A stretch of DNA of 20,277 nucleotides from an uncultured Peptococcaceae bacterium (GCA_949739465.1 CATIYQ010000131.1:1-20277); one strand, 5' to 3'. Counted from the stretch's first letter, positions 1-7,245 are shown. The notes: generated by a model from the letters alone, not told the origin. Numbers and translations: made by a program.

Positions 1-450
1 ATTGCTGCGGGGTATTCCTCAAAACGTGCGAATTCGCAGGGGGTTCACCTGCTCTCTATCCCTGAGATTCAGGCAGAAGTAAGGCGGCGCAAGGCGGAAA
101 TCTCTGCGGGACTACGAATTTCCGCCGAACGAGTACTGTGGGAAATGGCGGCACTTGGATTTTCCAACATTTTTGATTATGTTGAAGTCATAGACGGGGA
201 ACTTCGCCTAAAAGAACTTCCACCCGAAAAGCAAGGTGCCGTTTCCAGTATCAAGATTACAAAGAACGGCACGGAAGTCAAGCTACACGATAAATTGAAA
301 GCGTTGGAATTCCTCGCCAAATATACAGGGCTAACAGACCATAAAGCAAATACAGAGACGCAAAATAATCTTTTTGAAATGATTGACGCTTGTGGTAAAA
401 GCGCAAATTTTGATGATATTCCAGAACTCAATGGAGATTGGCAACCATAA
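1..450 (+). CDS. Phage terminase small subunit, 5' partial
   Basis: The frame is open from base 1 to the stop at 448-450, giving 149 residues; the true start lies left of the window. The reading begins IAAGYSSKRANSQGVHLLS, the usual opening of Terminase_2-type small subunits (AxxAGYS then a serine/glycine and LL stretch before a PEIQAEV-like helix), followed by RISAERVLWEMAALGFSNIFD, which matches the conserved second part of the family. In phages this subunit binds the packaging site and hands DNA to the large subunit. Here the next gene is an integrase, not the large subunit, so this is either a prophage end shaped by deletion or a phage satellite that carries its own small terminase. The family call rests on recognised sequence pattern only; it was not searched. 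Confidence 0.8.
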   Translation: MAAGYSSKRANSQGVHLLSIPEIQAEVRRRKAEISAGLRISAERVLWEMAALGFSNIFDYVEVIDGELRLKELPPEKQGAVSSIKITKNGTEVKLHDKLKALEFLAKYTGLTDHKANTETQNNLFEMIDACGKSANFDDIPELNGDWQP

Positions 451-486
451 ACAAGCCTACGGTCTCCCACATCAAGTTTTCTTTCT

Positions 487-548
487 TTTGGAGTATAAAC
501 CTACTCTGTAAAAACGGAGCTGATATAGGACGCCGTAGGTACTCCAAA
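487..548. repeat. Interrupted inverted repeat upstream of the integrase
   Basis: TTTGGAGTA (487-495) is matched by TACTCCAAA (540-548), and the repeat continues as CCTAC (500-504) against GTAGG (535-539) after a 4-base insert. A second pair, CCTACGG (456-462) and CCGTAGG (533-539), uses the same right arm, so two alternative foldings are possible. It lies between the terminase stop and the integrase ribosome binding site. It could be an integrase arm-type or excisionase site, or a regulatory RNA stem; nothing here decides. Confidence 0.45.
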
Positions 549-616
549 TTCAGGGGCTCGCGAATCTTACTATTTGCGATAATATAGATAAAAAGGCAAA
601 ACAGGAGGCAAATGTT

Positions 617-1666
617 ATGCCAGTATATAAGGACAAGGACCGCGGAACGTGGTATTGCTGTTTCTACTATACCGATTGGCAAGGGGAACAGCAGCGTAAA
701 ACAAAGAGAGGTTTTACTAAACAGAAAGACGCCAAAGAATGGGAACGCGCTTTTCTTGACAAATTGCAGGAAAATCCGCAAATGACAATGGCAAGCCTAA
801 TTTCTCTGTATAATACAGATATGGCAAGCCGACTCAGGGTGTCAACCATGAACAACAAGGAGCACCTAATAAGGACAAAGATTTTGCCTTATTTCGGCAA
901 AATGAAAATCAGCGACATTAAAGCAACAACGGTTCGACAATGGCAAAATCAGCTCATGGGTGACGAGTACGCCGAAACATACCTAAAAGCAATCAATAAT
1001 CAGCTTTGCGCGATTTTTAACTACGCCGTTAAGTATTATGGTCTAAAAGAAAATCCTTGTCATAAAGCGGGGAGCATGGGGCGCAAACACGCAAAGGAAA
1101 TGCAGTTTTGGACAAAAGACGAATACATTAGATTTGCCGCAGCAATCGAGGACAAACCACAAATGCACTCAGCGTTTCAAGTCCTTTACTGGTGCGGCAT
1201 ACGGGAAGGCGAACTCTTAGCCTTGACCAAAGATGATATTGACTTTGAGGGAAACACCATAACGATCAATAAATCCTATCAGCGAATTGGCAAGAAAGAT
1301 ATTATTACGGAGCCCAAAACTCCGAAAAGCAATCGGATTATCGCTTTGCCGAATTTTCTTTGCGAAGAACTTAAAGAGTATATCTCACACATCTATGATA
1401 ATGGGCGCATTTTCCCATTAACCAAGCATGCCCTATACAGAGAAATGATTCGAGGTAGCAGCCAGAGCGGAGTTAAAAAGATTAGAGTGCATGACCTCAG
1501 ACATAGCCACGCCTCATTACTTATCGAACTCGGCTTTTCGCCACTCTTGATAGCCGAACGACTCGGCCATGAGAACATAGAAACGACCCTCAATACCTAC
1601 TCCCATCTATACCCGCACAAGCAAGGAGAACTTGCTCAAACTCTGGACTCCCTGCTGAAAACCTGA
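617..1666 (+). CDS. int: Tyrosine recombinase / phage-type integrase
   Basis: A 349-residue site-specific recombinase that would insert and excise the element to its left. The N-terminus (about 1-55, YKDKDRGTWYCCFYYTD) resembles the AP2-like arm-DNA-binding domain of Gram-positive phage and ICE integrases; about 60-150 is the SAM-like core-binding domain; about 165-340 is the catalytic domain. The catalytic set is visible: Arg196 (in GIREGEL), His292 and Arg295 (HDLRH), His318 (RLGHE) and the nucleophile Tyr328 (NTYSHLY). The start is fixed by AGGAGG at 603-608, eight bases before ATG. It ends 82 bases from the 3' end of guaA, facing it, which points to the guaA end as its attachment site. 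The gene looks intact, so the enzyme is probably functional. Confidence 0.95.
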   Translation: MPVYKDKDRGTWYCCFYYTDWQGEQQRKTKRGFTKQKDAKEWERAFLDKLQENPQMTMASLISLYNTDMASRLRVSTMNNKEHLIRTKILPYFGKMKISDIKATTVRQWQNQLMGDEYAETYLKAINNQLCAIFNYAVKYYGLKENPCHKAGSMGRKHAKEMQFWTKDEYIRFAAAIEDKPQMHSAFQVLYWCGIREGELLALTKDDIDFEGNTITINKSYQRIGKKDIITEPKTPKSNRIIALPNFLCEELKEYISHIYDNGRIFPLTKHALYREMIRGSSQSGVKKIRVHDLRHSHASLLIELGFSPLLIAERLGHENIETTLNTYSHLYPHKQGELAQTLDSLLKT

Positions 1667-1705
1667 TTTCAGCGCCATAACAGCATCGCGGCTATCATCA
1701 AAAGA

Positions 1706-1740
1706 GCCAGAAAGCCTTGCAAATAAAGGCTTTCGGGCTT
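1706..1740. terminator. Hairpin between int and guaA, likely bidirectional
   Basis: GAAAGCCTT (1710-1718) pairs with AAGGCTTTC (1726-1734) around a 7-base loop. Pyrimidine-rich tracts follow on both strands, though neither is a perfect U-run. It sits between the convergent integrase and guaA genes and could stop transcripts from both. Confidence 0.65.
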
Positions 1741-1748
1741 TCTTCTGT

Positions 1749-1770
1749 TTATTCCCACTCAATAGTAGCG
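1749..1770. other. Probable integration (att) site at the 3' end of guaA
   Basis: The last codons of guaA (ATIEWE and stop) are among the most conserved bases of the gene and are a documented insertion target of genomic islands and prophages. An integrase gene ends 82 bases away. Only one element boundary is inside the window, so the core repeat cannot be confirmed from this sequence; the exact core length is inferred. Confidence 0.5.
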
Positions 1771-3038
1771 CAAGGCTTTGGAGAAAGGTCATAGCAAACG
1801 CGGTTGACATTGGCTACTTCTGCTAAAATGCGCTTAGTAATTTTTTGTAATACCTCCCAAGGGAGCTCTTCAATGCTTGCCGTCATAGCGTCTACGGTGT
1901 TAATGGCGCGGAGGATGACGGGATATTCAAAGCAGCGGGCGTTGTTTTTCACCCCGACAGATTTGAAGTCCGGTACGATGGTGAAGTATTGCCATACTTT
2001 CTTATCTAGGCCTGCAATATGAAATTCTTCTCTTAGGATAGCGTCAGACTCTCTCACTGCTTCTAATCGTTCTCTCGTGATGGCGCCTAGGCAGCGTACC
2101 CCTAAGCCTGGTCCCGGGAAGGGCTGACGATAAACCATTTCAGCAGGGAGTCCTAGCTCTACACCGCAAGCGCGTACTTCATCTTTAAATAACATTTTTA
2201 ATGGCTCTACCAAAGCGAAGTTTAAGTCTTCCGGAAGTCCGCCTACGTTGTGGTGGGATTTTACCACTTTGGCGGTTTTGGTGCCGCTTTCGATGATGTC
2301 AGGATAGATAGTACCTTGTCCTAAGAAGGAGATGCCGTCTAATTTTTTCGCTTCTTCGGCAAAAACATTGATGAATTCTGCACCAATGATTTTTCGCTTT
2401 TGTTCTGGGTCGGAAACATTTGCTAATTTACCTAAGAAACGTTCCGTGGCGTCTACATAAATCAGGTTTGCTTTCAATTGATTTTTGAAGACTTCAATGA
2501 CGCTTTCCGATTCGCCTTTGCGCATCAAGCCGTGATTCACATGGACGCAAGTCAGCTGGTCGCCGATAGCGCGGATGAGAAGGGCGGCAACGACGGAACT
2601 GTCCACACCGCCGGAGAGGGCTAAAAGCACCTTTTCTTTACCGATTTGCTGCCGCAATAATTCCACTTGGTCGGCAATGAAGTTTTTCATACTCCAGTTT
2701 GCTTCCGCTTTACAGGTATCAAAGACAAATTTCTTCAAAGAGGATTGAGACCAGTTAGCGATTTTCTCTCCCTTGGCGGCTTTTTGGTGGTCAATGGCAA
2801 GGATAGGATAGTCTGCTTCATATATTTCTGCGGCAACGTCAATGGGCGCGCCGTCTACAACGCGGTTTTCTCCGCCGTTTAAGATGATACCTTTTACATT
2901 AGGCAGGGCTTTTAACGCTGCCAAAGTAATGTCGTGGGGATAGATTTCACTGTATACGCCTAAGTCGCGGATGGCGCGGGCGAGAACGGTGTTTTTGGTG
3001 CTTCCTAAGTCCAGGATTACAATCATATCTTGTTTCAT
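1749..3038 (-). CDS. guaA: GMP synthase with truncated glutaminase domain
   Basis: Converts XMP to GMP using ATP and an amino donor, the last step of guanine nucleotide synthesis. The protein has 429 residues against roughly 510-525 for typical GuaA. The ATP-pyrophosphatase part is intact: the SGGVDS P-loop at 142-147, GQGTIYPDIIESG near 240-252 and KSHHNVGGLP near 260-269. The dimerisation domain is intact through RQPFPGPGLGVRCLG to the canonical TIEWE end. The N-terminal class I glutaminase domain stops after about 85 residues: PILAIDHQ (78-85) stands where PVLGICYG is expected, and the sequence passes directly to the linker KKFVFDTC. The catalytic Cys and the HPE motif are absent, and about 80 residues are missing. 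The enzyme is therefore predicted to use free ammonia or a separate glutaminase. Start chosen at 3038 because AAAGGA lies about nine bases upstream. Confidence 0.93.
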   Translation of the reverse strand: MKQDMIVILDLGSTKNTVLARAIRDLGVYSEIYPHDITLAALKALPNVKGIILNGGENRVVDGAPIDVAAEIYEADYPILAIDHQKAAKGEKIANWSQSSLKKFVFDTCKAEANWSMKNFIADQVELLRQQIGKEKVLLALSGGVDSSVVAALLIRAIGDQLTCVHVNHGLMRKGESESVIEVFKNQLKANLIYVDATERFLGKLANVSDPEQKRKIIGAEFINVFAEEAKKLDGISFLGQGTIYPDIIESGTKTAKVVKSHHNVGGLPEDLNFALVEPLKMLFKDEVRACGVELGLPAEMVYRQPFPGPGLGVRCLGAITRERLEAVRESDAILREEFHIAGLDKKVWQYFTIVPDFKSVGVKNNARCFEYPVILRAINTVDAMTASIEELPWEVLQKITKRILAEVANVNRVCYDLSPKPCATIEWE

Positions 3039-3070
3039 GGGAGTCGTCCTTTCTTATTTTGTTTATGAAG

Positions 3071-3103
3071 AAAAGCATAGGCAGAGCATGAGCCTATGCT
3101 TTT
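3071..3103 (-). terminator. Strong hairpin at the end of pyrG copy 1
   Basis: AAAAGCATAGGC (3071-3082) pairs perfectly with GCCTATGCTTTT (3092-3103), a 12-bp stem with a 9-base loop. It overlaps the stop codon of the upstream minus-strand pyrG and lies before guaA. A short U-rich stretch follows in the minus direction, so it probably terminates or attenuates read-through from pyrG into guaA. Confidence 0.75.
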
Positions 3104-4707
3104 TGTTGCCTTTGTTTCAGGGCAGCGTCAATAAACCCTGCAAAAAGAGGGTGAGGTCGGTTTGGACGGGAAAGAAATTCCGGGTGGAATTGCCCTGCCA
3201 CAAACCAAGGATGGTCTTTCAGCTCTACGATTTCCACCAAATCTCTTTGAGGATTTACTCCTGCGATAATCATGCCGGCGTCTATAAATTCCTGACGGTA
3301 TTTGTTGTTAAACTCATAGCGGTGGCGGTGCCGTTCCATGACTTCCGGCTCACCATAGGCAGCATAAGTTTTTGTACCGGGTGTTAAGGCACAGGGGTAT
3401 TGTCCTAAGCGCATAGTGCCGCCCATCTGGGTGATGTTGTTTTGGTCCGCCATTAAGTCGATAACGGGATGAGCGGTCTGTTCGTCTACCTCGGAGGTAT
3501 TGGCGTCTTTCCAGCCTAATACATTGCGGGCAAACTCAATGACTACCATGTGCATGCCATAGCAAATGCCTAAGAGAGGGATTTTATGGGTGCGGGCAAA
3601 CTGTGCGGCTAAGATTTTCCCTTCAATGCCCCGCTTACCGAAACCGCCGGGGAGCAAAATGCCGTCCATAGCGGCGAATTGTTTGTCCATGTTTTCCGTA
3701 GTAACGTCTTCCGATTGTACCCAATGAATATTTACTTTTTTCTGATAAGCGGCGCCTGCATGGGTCAAGGACTCTACAATGCTTAAGTAAGCGTCGTGGA
3801 GTTCGATATATTTGCCCACTAAGGCAATATTTACTTCCCCGGTGGGATTTTTGATGTTGGCAACGATTTGCTGCCACTCTGCAAGGTCCGCTGCCGGCGC
3901 GTCAATACCGAAAGATTCTACCACAATGTCGTCGATGCCTTGGGCATGAAGAATGAGAGGTACTTCATAAATGGTTTCAGCGTCGGGGCTTTCCAATACA
4001 TGGTTGAGCTTTAAATTGCAGAAACTTGCAATCTTTTGTTTCTGTTCCGGACTTAGCGAATGAGAGGTACGGCAAACGACGATGTCAGGCTGGATGCCCA
4101 TGCCTTGCAAGGTGTTAACGCTGTGCTGGGTGGGTTTTGTTTTTGCCTCGCCTGCCGCTTCTAAATAAGGCACTAAGGTCAGGTGGACGAAAAAACAATT
4201 TTCTCTGCCCACTTCCCATTGGAATTGGCGCAAGGCTTCTAGATAAGGTTGTCCTTCGATATCGCCGACAGTGCCGCCGATTTCTACAATATTCACATCA
4301 GATTGATTGGCGTTGATGTTATCGAAAATGGCTTGTTTGATGCGGTTGGTTACATGAGGGACGATTTGAATGGTTTCGCCGTTAAAGTCTCCTTGGCGTT
4401 GCTTTTCAAACAAATCCCACATAATCCGTCCGGTGGTAATGGTGGAGAGCTGAGAAAGGGGCTCGTCAATGAACCGTTCATAGTGCCCTAAGTCCAGGTC
4501 TGTTTCTGCGCCGTCAGCGGTGACGAACACTTCGCCGTGTTGATACGGGTTCATAGTGCCGGGGTCCATATTAAGATAGGGGTCCATTTTTTGCATGGAA
4601 ACCTTCAGTCCCCTTGCTTTTAAAAGCCGTCCTAAAGAGGAGGCTACGATGCCTTTGCCCAGGGCGGATGCAACGCCGCCGGTGACAAAGATGATACGCG
4701 TATTCAT
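3094..4707 (-). CDS. pyrG: CTP synthase, copy 1, complete glutaminase triad
   Basis: Aminates UTP to CTP with ATP and glutamine. The 537-residue protein has both domains. The synthase part (about 1-265) carries the P-loop region GGVASALGKG, DPYLNMDPGTMNPYQHGEVF, EIGGTVGDIEG and TKPTQHSV. The glutaminase part (about 290-530) has the oxyanion strand PGGFG, nucleophile Cys382 (GICYGM), His508 and Glu510 (QFHPEF). The synthase domain deviates from the usual family text, for example FEKQRQGDFNGETIQIVPH in place of LRKERRGDYLGGTVQVIPH. An in-frame ATG lies 12 bases upstream at 4719, but it directly abuts its only SD-like run (TAAGG). The ATG at 4707 has AAGGATG well spaced and gives the family-typical N-terminus, so I prefer it. 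The copy sits beside guaA, away from the usual argS neighbourhood, which suggests duplication or acquisition. Confidence 0.95.
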   Translation of the reverse strand: MNTRIIFVTGGVASALGKGIVASSLGRLLKARGLKVSMQKMDPYLNMDPGTMNPYQHGEVFVTADGAETDLDLGHYERFIDEPLSQLSTITTGRIMWDLFEKQRQGDFNGETIQIVPHVTNRIKQAIFDNINANQSDVNIVEIGGTVGDIEGQPYLEALRQFQWEVGRENCFFVHLTLVPYLEAAGEAKTKPTQHSVNTLQGMGIQPDIVVCRTSHSLSPEQKQKIASFCNLKLNHVLESPDAETIYEVPLILHAQGIDDIVVESFGIDAPAADLAEWQQIVANIKNPTGEVNIALVGKYIELHDAYLSIVESLTHAGAAYQKKVNIHWVQSEDVTTENMDKQFAAMDGILLPGGFGKRGIEGKILAAQFARTHKIPLLGICYGMHMVVIEFARNVLGWKDANTSEVDEQTAHPVIDLMADQNNITQMGGTMRLGQYPCALTPGTKTYAAYGEPEVMERHRHRYEFNNKYRQEFIDAGMIIAGVNPQRDLVEIVELKDHPWFVAGQFHPEFLSRPNRPHPLFAGFIDAALKQRQQKA

Positions 4708-4763
4708 TGCCTTACACATCCTTACCGTCTCTCTGATTTTGAATAATCTCTCTAACTTAATAA

Positions 4764-4795
4764 GTTTAAATAATTTCTTCTATTGGTGTCAATAG
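4764..4795 (-). promoter_or_regulatory. Candidate pyrG copy 1 promoter with palindrome over the -35
   Basis: On the minus strand a perfect TTGACA (4787-4792) lies 17 bases before TTAAAC (4764-4769), a weak -10. The -35 sits within the palindrome CTATTG-GTGT-CAATAG (4780-4795), which could be an operator. The rest of the gap to 4947 shows AT-rich sequence with no further clear site. Confidence 0.4.
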
Positions 4796-4947
4796 GAAAA
4801 TAGAAAAAGAGCTGGGAAATTTGGGAAAATTTTTCGAAGAAGGGGAAATCTGTCGAAAAGCAAGAGAGCGGTGCTAAGAATCGGGCGCTTTTCATATATC
4901 TAAACAAGTGTTGCTTGAAAGTTGGTTGAAAGAGGGGGCTTTTCTAT

Positions 4948-5766
4948 ATGAAGAGGTGTTTTGTGTTCTTTGCGGGAAGAACGGAAAGATGTCGGCAGCG
5001 GCTGAAAACCTTTGGCTTGTTGGTGGCTTGCGGCGTTTTCCTGGGGGTGGTGAGTGGTCTTTATGGGGTCATGTCGGACCGTCTCTGGCAGAGCGTCAGC
5101 AGAGAGACACAGCTCTTGCCTATTTCCCGTGTAGCAGACGCAGGGAATCTGGTAGGGCTTTCCTTTGATGTGGCATGGGGCGAGGACCAAACAGCAGAAA
5201 TCTTGGAGGTGCTGGATATTTACGGTATTCATGCTACCTTCTTTGTAACCAACAGTTGGCTGGAGACTTATCCTGAGCTGGTAAAGGAAATCCATTCTCG
5301 CGGTCATGAGCTAGGGCTGCACTCCGCCACGCACCCTTATTTCTCCTCCTTGAGCAAAGATGGTATGAAAAAGGAATTAAAGGAAAACAGCCGAGCGGTG
5401 GCAAGCCTGACAGGACAAGAGGGCAAGTTCTTCCGTCCGCCTTATGGCGACTATAACAATAATGTGTTGGCAGTAGCGGGGGATCTGGGGCTGGTGACCG
5501 TTTCCTGGTCCGTGGACGGTGGCGATTGGCAGGATATCTCGGCGCGGAAAATCTGCAAAAATGTGCTGGAACAGACAAAAGCAGGAGACATCGTCATGCT
5601 GCAAAACAACAACAAAGAGACGGTTACTGCCTTAAAGGAAATCTTAAACGGTTGGCAGAGCCAAGGACTGCGCCCTGTACCACTAGGGGCGATGGTGCGT
5701 TTGGACGATTATTTTGTGGACTATGATGGCGTGCAAAAGGGTAGCGGCAGCAGGGAACAAGATTGA
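4948..5766 (+). CDS. Membrane-anchored NodB-type polysaccharide deacetylase
   Basis: A 272-residue carbohydrate esterase family 4 protein, likely acting outside the membrane on peptidoglycan or another acetylated glycan. A hydrophobic segment at about 20-43 after a basic N-terminus is a signal anchor. NodB motifs follow in order: SFDVAWG (72-78, catalytic-base region), His125 and His129 of HSATHP (metal ligands), RPPYG (163-167) and DGGDW (190-194). The last motif, normally LxH, reads MLQNNN with Gln219 where the catalytic His is expected. The FD-x-x-WG form of motif 1 is typical of the PdaB-like sporulation deacetylases of Bacillota. AGAGGGGG (4931-4938) precedes the ATG by nine bases. The next gene is Gin-like, which favours a sporulation link, but the role is inferred. 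Confidence 0.85.
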   Translation: MKRCFVFFAGRTERCRQRLKTFGLLVACGVFLGVVSGLYGVMSDRLWQSVSRETQLLPISRVADAGNLVGLSFDVAWGEDQTAEILEVLDIYGIHATFFVTNSWLETYPELVKEIHSRGHELGLHSATHPYFSSLSKDGMKKELKENSRAVASLTGQEGKFFRPPYGDYNNNVLAVAGDLGLVTVSWSVDGGDWQDISARKICKNVLEQTKAGDIVMLQNNNKETVTALKEILNGWQSQGLRPVPLGAMVRLDDYFVDYDGVQKGSGSREQD

Positions 5767-5797
5767 CGAGAAATCTTCAAAAATTTCTTAAAATTTT

Positions 5798-5907
5798 CCA
5801 TTGTCCGGGAAAATCAGACAGACACAATGGCGCAATCTCCACATAAGATAGAGTAACAGCAGCAGAAGAAATTTTACTTGCCCCGTTTAAGACGGTGGAA
5901 AACGGGG
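5798..5907. other. Two stem-loops between the deacetylase and gin
   Basis: CCATTGT (5798-5804) pairs with ACAATGG (5824-5830), and CCCCGTTT (5881-5888) pairs with AAACGGGG (5900-5907). Neither is followed by a U-run, so they do not look like intrinsic terminators. The 192-base gap has no convincing gene. A leader or small structured RNA is possible but unproven. Confidence 0.35.
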
Positions 5908-5958
5908 AATCCTAATGATAAGCGCGGAAGAAAAAATAAGAGGTAAGGCGGTGTCTCC

Positions 5959-6246
5959 ATGGAGAGAAAACAAAGAACAGCCGATAGGGGAGAGTTGGCG
6001 GTGGGAAAGGTGAATCAGCGCAAATGTGCAACCCATTGTCATAAAGAGGGGGCGACCCTTTTGCCCCATTGTATTGTTTGCGGAGAAATCCCGGAGGGGG
6101 GCATTATGGGCGGCATTTTCCTTCAGGGTCAATTTCTCTGCGATGATTGTGAGCGGCAGATTGTCGCCCTGGACGGCGATAGGTTACCCCAAGAGGAATA
6201 TCAGGCGGTAGCCGATAAGCTGAAAGGCTTATGGAAAATGGCGTAA
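5959..6246 (+). CDS. Gin/CsfB-like anti-sigma factor
   Basis: A 95-residue protein whose centre, HCIVCGEIPEGGIMGG then FLCDDCERQIV, matches the Gin (CsfB) family: two CxxC knuckles (Cys38/Cys41 and Cys61/Cys64) about 20 residues apart, with a glycine-isoleucine stretch and a CE-x-x-IV ending. In Bacillus, Gin binds sigma-G (and sigma-E) to limit sporulation sigma activity between compartments. The N-terminal 35 residues are longer than in Bacillus and add another Cys pair (KCATHC). AAGGCGG at 5945-5951 lies seven bases before the ATG. Upstream is a PdaB-like deacetylase, another gene often tied to sporulation. I am fairly sure of the family; whether this organism sporulates cannot be read here. 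Confidence 0.75.
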   Translation: MERKQRTADRGELAVGKVNQRKCATHCHKEGATLLPHCIVCGEIPEGGIMGGIFLQGQFLCDDCERQIVALDGDRLPQEEYQAVADKLKGLWKMA

Positions 6247-6293
6247 CTTATAGTCGCCCGGGCGGAATGTAGATGTGGCAAATATAGGGTAAT

Positions 6294-6333
6294 AAAAAAG
6301 GACTTGCAATTTTTATTGCAGGTCCTTTTTTTA
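6294..6333. terminator. Bidirectional terminator between gin and the unknown minus gene
   Basis: AAAAGGACTTGCAAT and ATTGCAGGTCCTTTT form a stem of about 15 bp with one G-U pair and a 4-base loop (6311-6314), with A and T runs on either side. It lies between convergent genes and can serve both. Confidence 0.85.
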
Positions 6334-6340
6334 TTTGAAA

Positions 6341-6856
6341 TTAGGCGGGGCAGCAGTCGTAACCTAGGTTAAAGAATATCCAGAGATTCTTTTCAAAGGG
6401 GGCGTAAAGCCGTTTGTGGAGCTGGTCCAATTTAATGAGCCGATTTTGGAGGTATTCTGTCTCTAAAGAATGGAGCAGGTCTTTAAATACCAATTCCTGA
6501 CCTTTTTTGAAATCTTGAAACCGCTGACTGTTTTTGATGTCGGACAGATAGAATTTGTAGGCAATATTCTTATCCATTTCCCCGTCTAATTTGGCGTCTC
6601 TGCCTGCAATATATGCTAGCTTAGGGTCAAAGAAGTCGGTTTCCTCGTTTTGCAAATTTTTGTAGTTTTCCCAAAGGATGACTGCTATTTGGCTGTTTAG
6701 GGCTTTTTGCACCTGAGCGCAATAAGTGTCATAGAGATCATAGGAACACAGCTGCTCATTTTCTTGTCTATTCTCCTCGATGACCAGCTCCATGAGGCGG
6801 TCGAGACAGTTTTTGGCGATAGGGCTTAGTTTTACCATGGTTTTCATGGTGTCCAT
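6341..6856 (-). CDS. Hypothetical protein, no recognised family
   Basis: A 171-residue soluble, mostly helical-looking protein rich in Leu, Lys, Glu, Asp, Asn and Gln, with no signal peptide or membrane segment. It reads MDTMKTMVKLSPIAKNCLDR at the start and ends NLGYDCCPA, with a Cys-Cys pair near the C-terminus. A TTG at 6865 could extend it by three residues, but AGGAG at 6866-6870 is spaced nine bases from the ATG at 6856, so I use that ATG. It is divergent from an XRE regulator at 7000, which may control it. I do not recognise the protein and assign no function. Confidence 0.75.
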   Translation of the reverse strand: MDTMKTMVKLSPIAKNCLDRLMELVIEENRQENEQLCSYDLYDTYCAQVQKALNSQIAVILWENYKNLQNEETDFFDPKLAYIAGRDAKLDGEMDKNIAYKFYLSDIKNSQRFQDFKKGQELVFKDLLHSLETEYLQNRLIKLDQLHKRLYAPFEKNLWIFFNLGYDCCPA

Positions 6857-6898
6857 GATTATCAACTCCTAAAAATAGTTTATGTGCATGGTTATTTG

Positions 6899-6967
6899 TT
6901 ACGGAAATTCGGAATATTGGGGAATTAAAATTGCTACTCTAAAGGTATATTTCGGTTAATCGGAATA
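6899..6967. promoter_or_regulatory. Cluster of CGGAA repeats in a divergent intergenic region
   Basis: CGGAAA (6902-6907), TTCGGAATA (6908-6916) and ATCGGAATA (6959-6967) recur in the 143-base space between the unknown minus gene and the XRE gene, with a further TTCGG at about 6951-6955. Repeats of this sort are common operators for small XRE regulators. No clean -35/-10 pair was found. Confidence 0.3.
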
Positions 6968-6999
6968 AATCTTTAGTAATAGCAAGGTAGTGGTTATAA

Positions 7000-7245
7000 A
7001 TGAATGAAAAATACGGTCAGATACTTGTTAAAAGGATAGAGTCTTTTATGAAAAAACGAGGACTCACTCAGTATCAGGTGGCTGTGATGAGTGGAATTAG
7101 ACATTCTACGCTTAGCGATATTATGAGTGGAAAAACTTCTAACCCCAGAATCCAAACCCTGCATAAGATTGCCCTAGGCTTCAGCATGACGTTGGCAGAG
7201 TTTTTGGACTTTGAAGAGCTGAATAACTTTTCTTTTGACGAATAG
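7000..7245 (+). CDS. Small XRE-family HTH regulator
   Basis: An 81-residue Cro/C1-type DNA-binding protein. The helix-turn-helix spans about residues 20-62 (LTQYQVAVMSGIRHSTLSDI then NPRIQTLHKIALGFSMTLAE), leaving a short acidic tail. There is no effector domain, so it probably acts as a dimeric repressor. The ribosome binding site is weak (AAGGTAG about 10 bases before ATG). It is divergent from the unknown gene at 6341-6856 with CGGAA repeats between them, an arrangement usual for autoregulated pairs. The partner role is inferred. Confidence 0.85.
   Translation: MNEKYGQILVKRIESFMKKRGLTQYQVAVMSGIRHSTLSDIMSGKTSNPRIQTLHKIALGFSMTLAEFLDFEELNNFSFDE

Noticed and set aside
428..781. 117-codon minus-strand frame with hydrophobic stretch
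   Set aside because: It overlaps the start of the integrase and the end of the terminase gene in antisense; no family and a poor start context.
2700..2820. A frameshift as the cause of the short GuaA glutaminase domain
   Set aside because: The frame is continuous on both sides of the junction and the missing ~240 bases are absent, so no other frame can supply them.
2971..3387. 138-codon open frame on the plus strand
   Set aside because: Antisense to the start of guaA, the hairpin and the end of pyrG copy 1, all of which are well supported.
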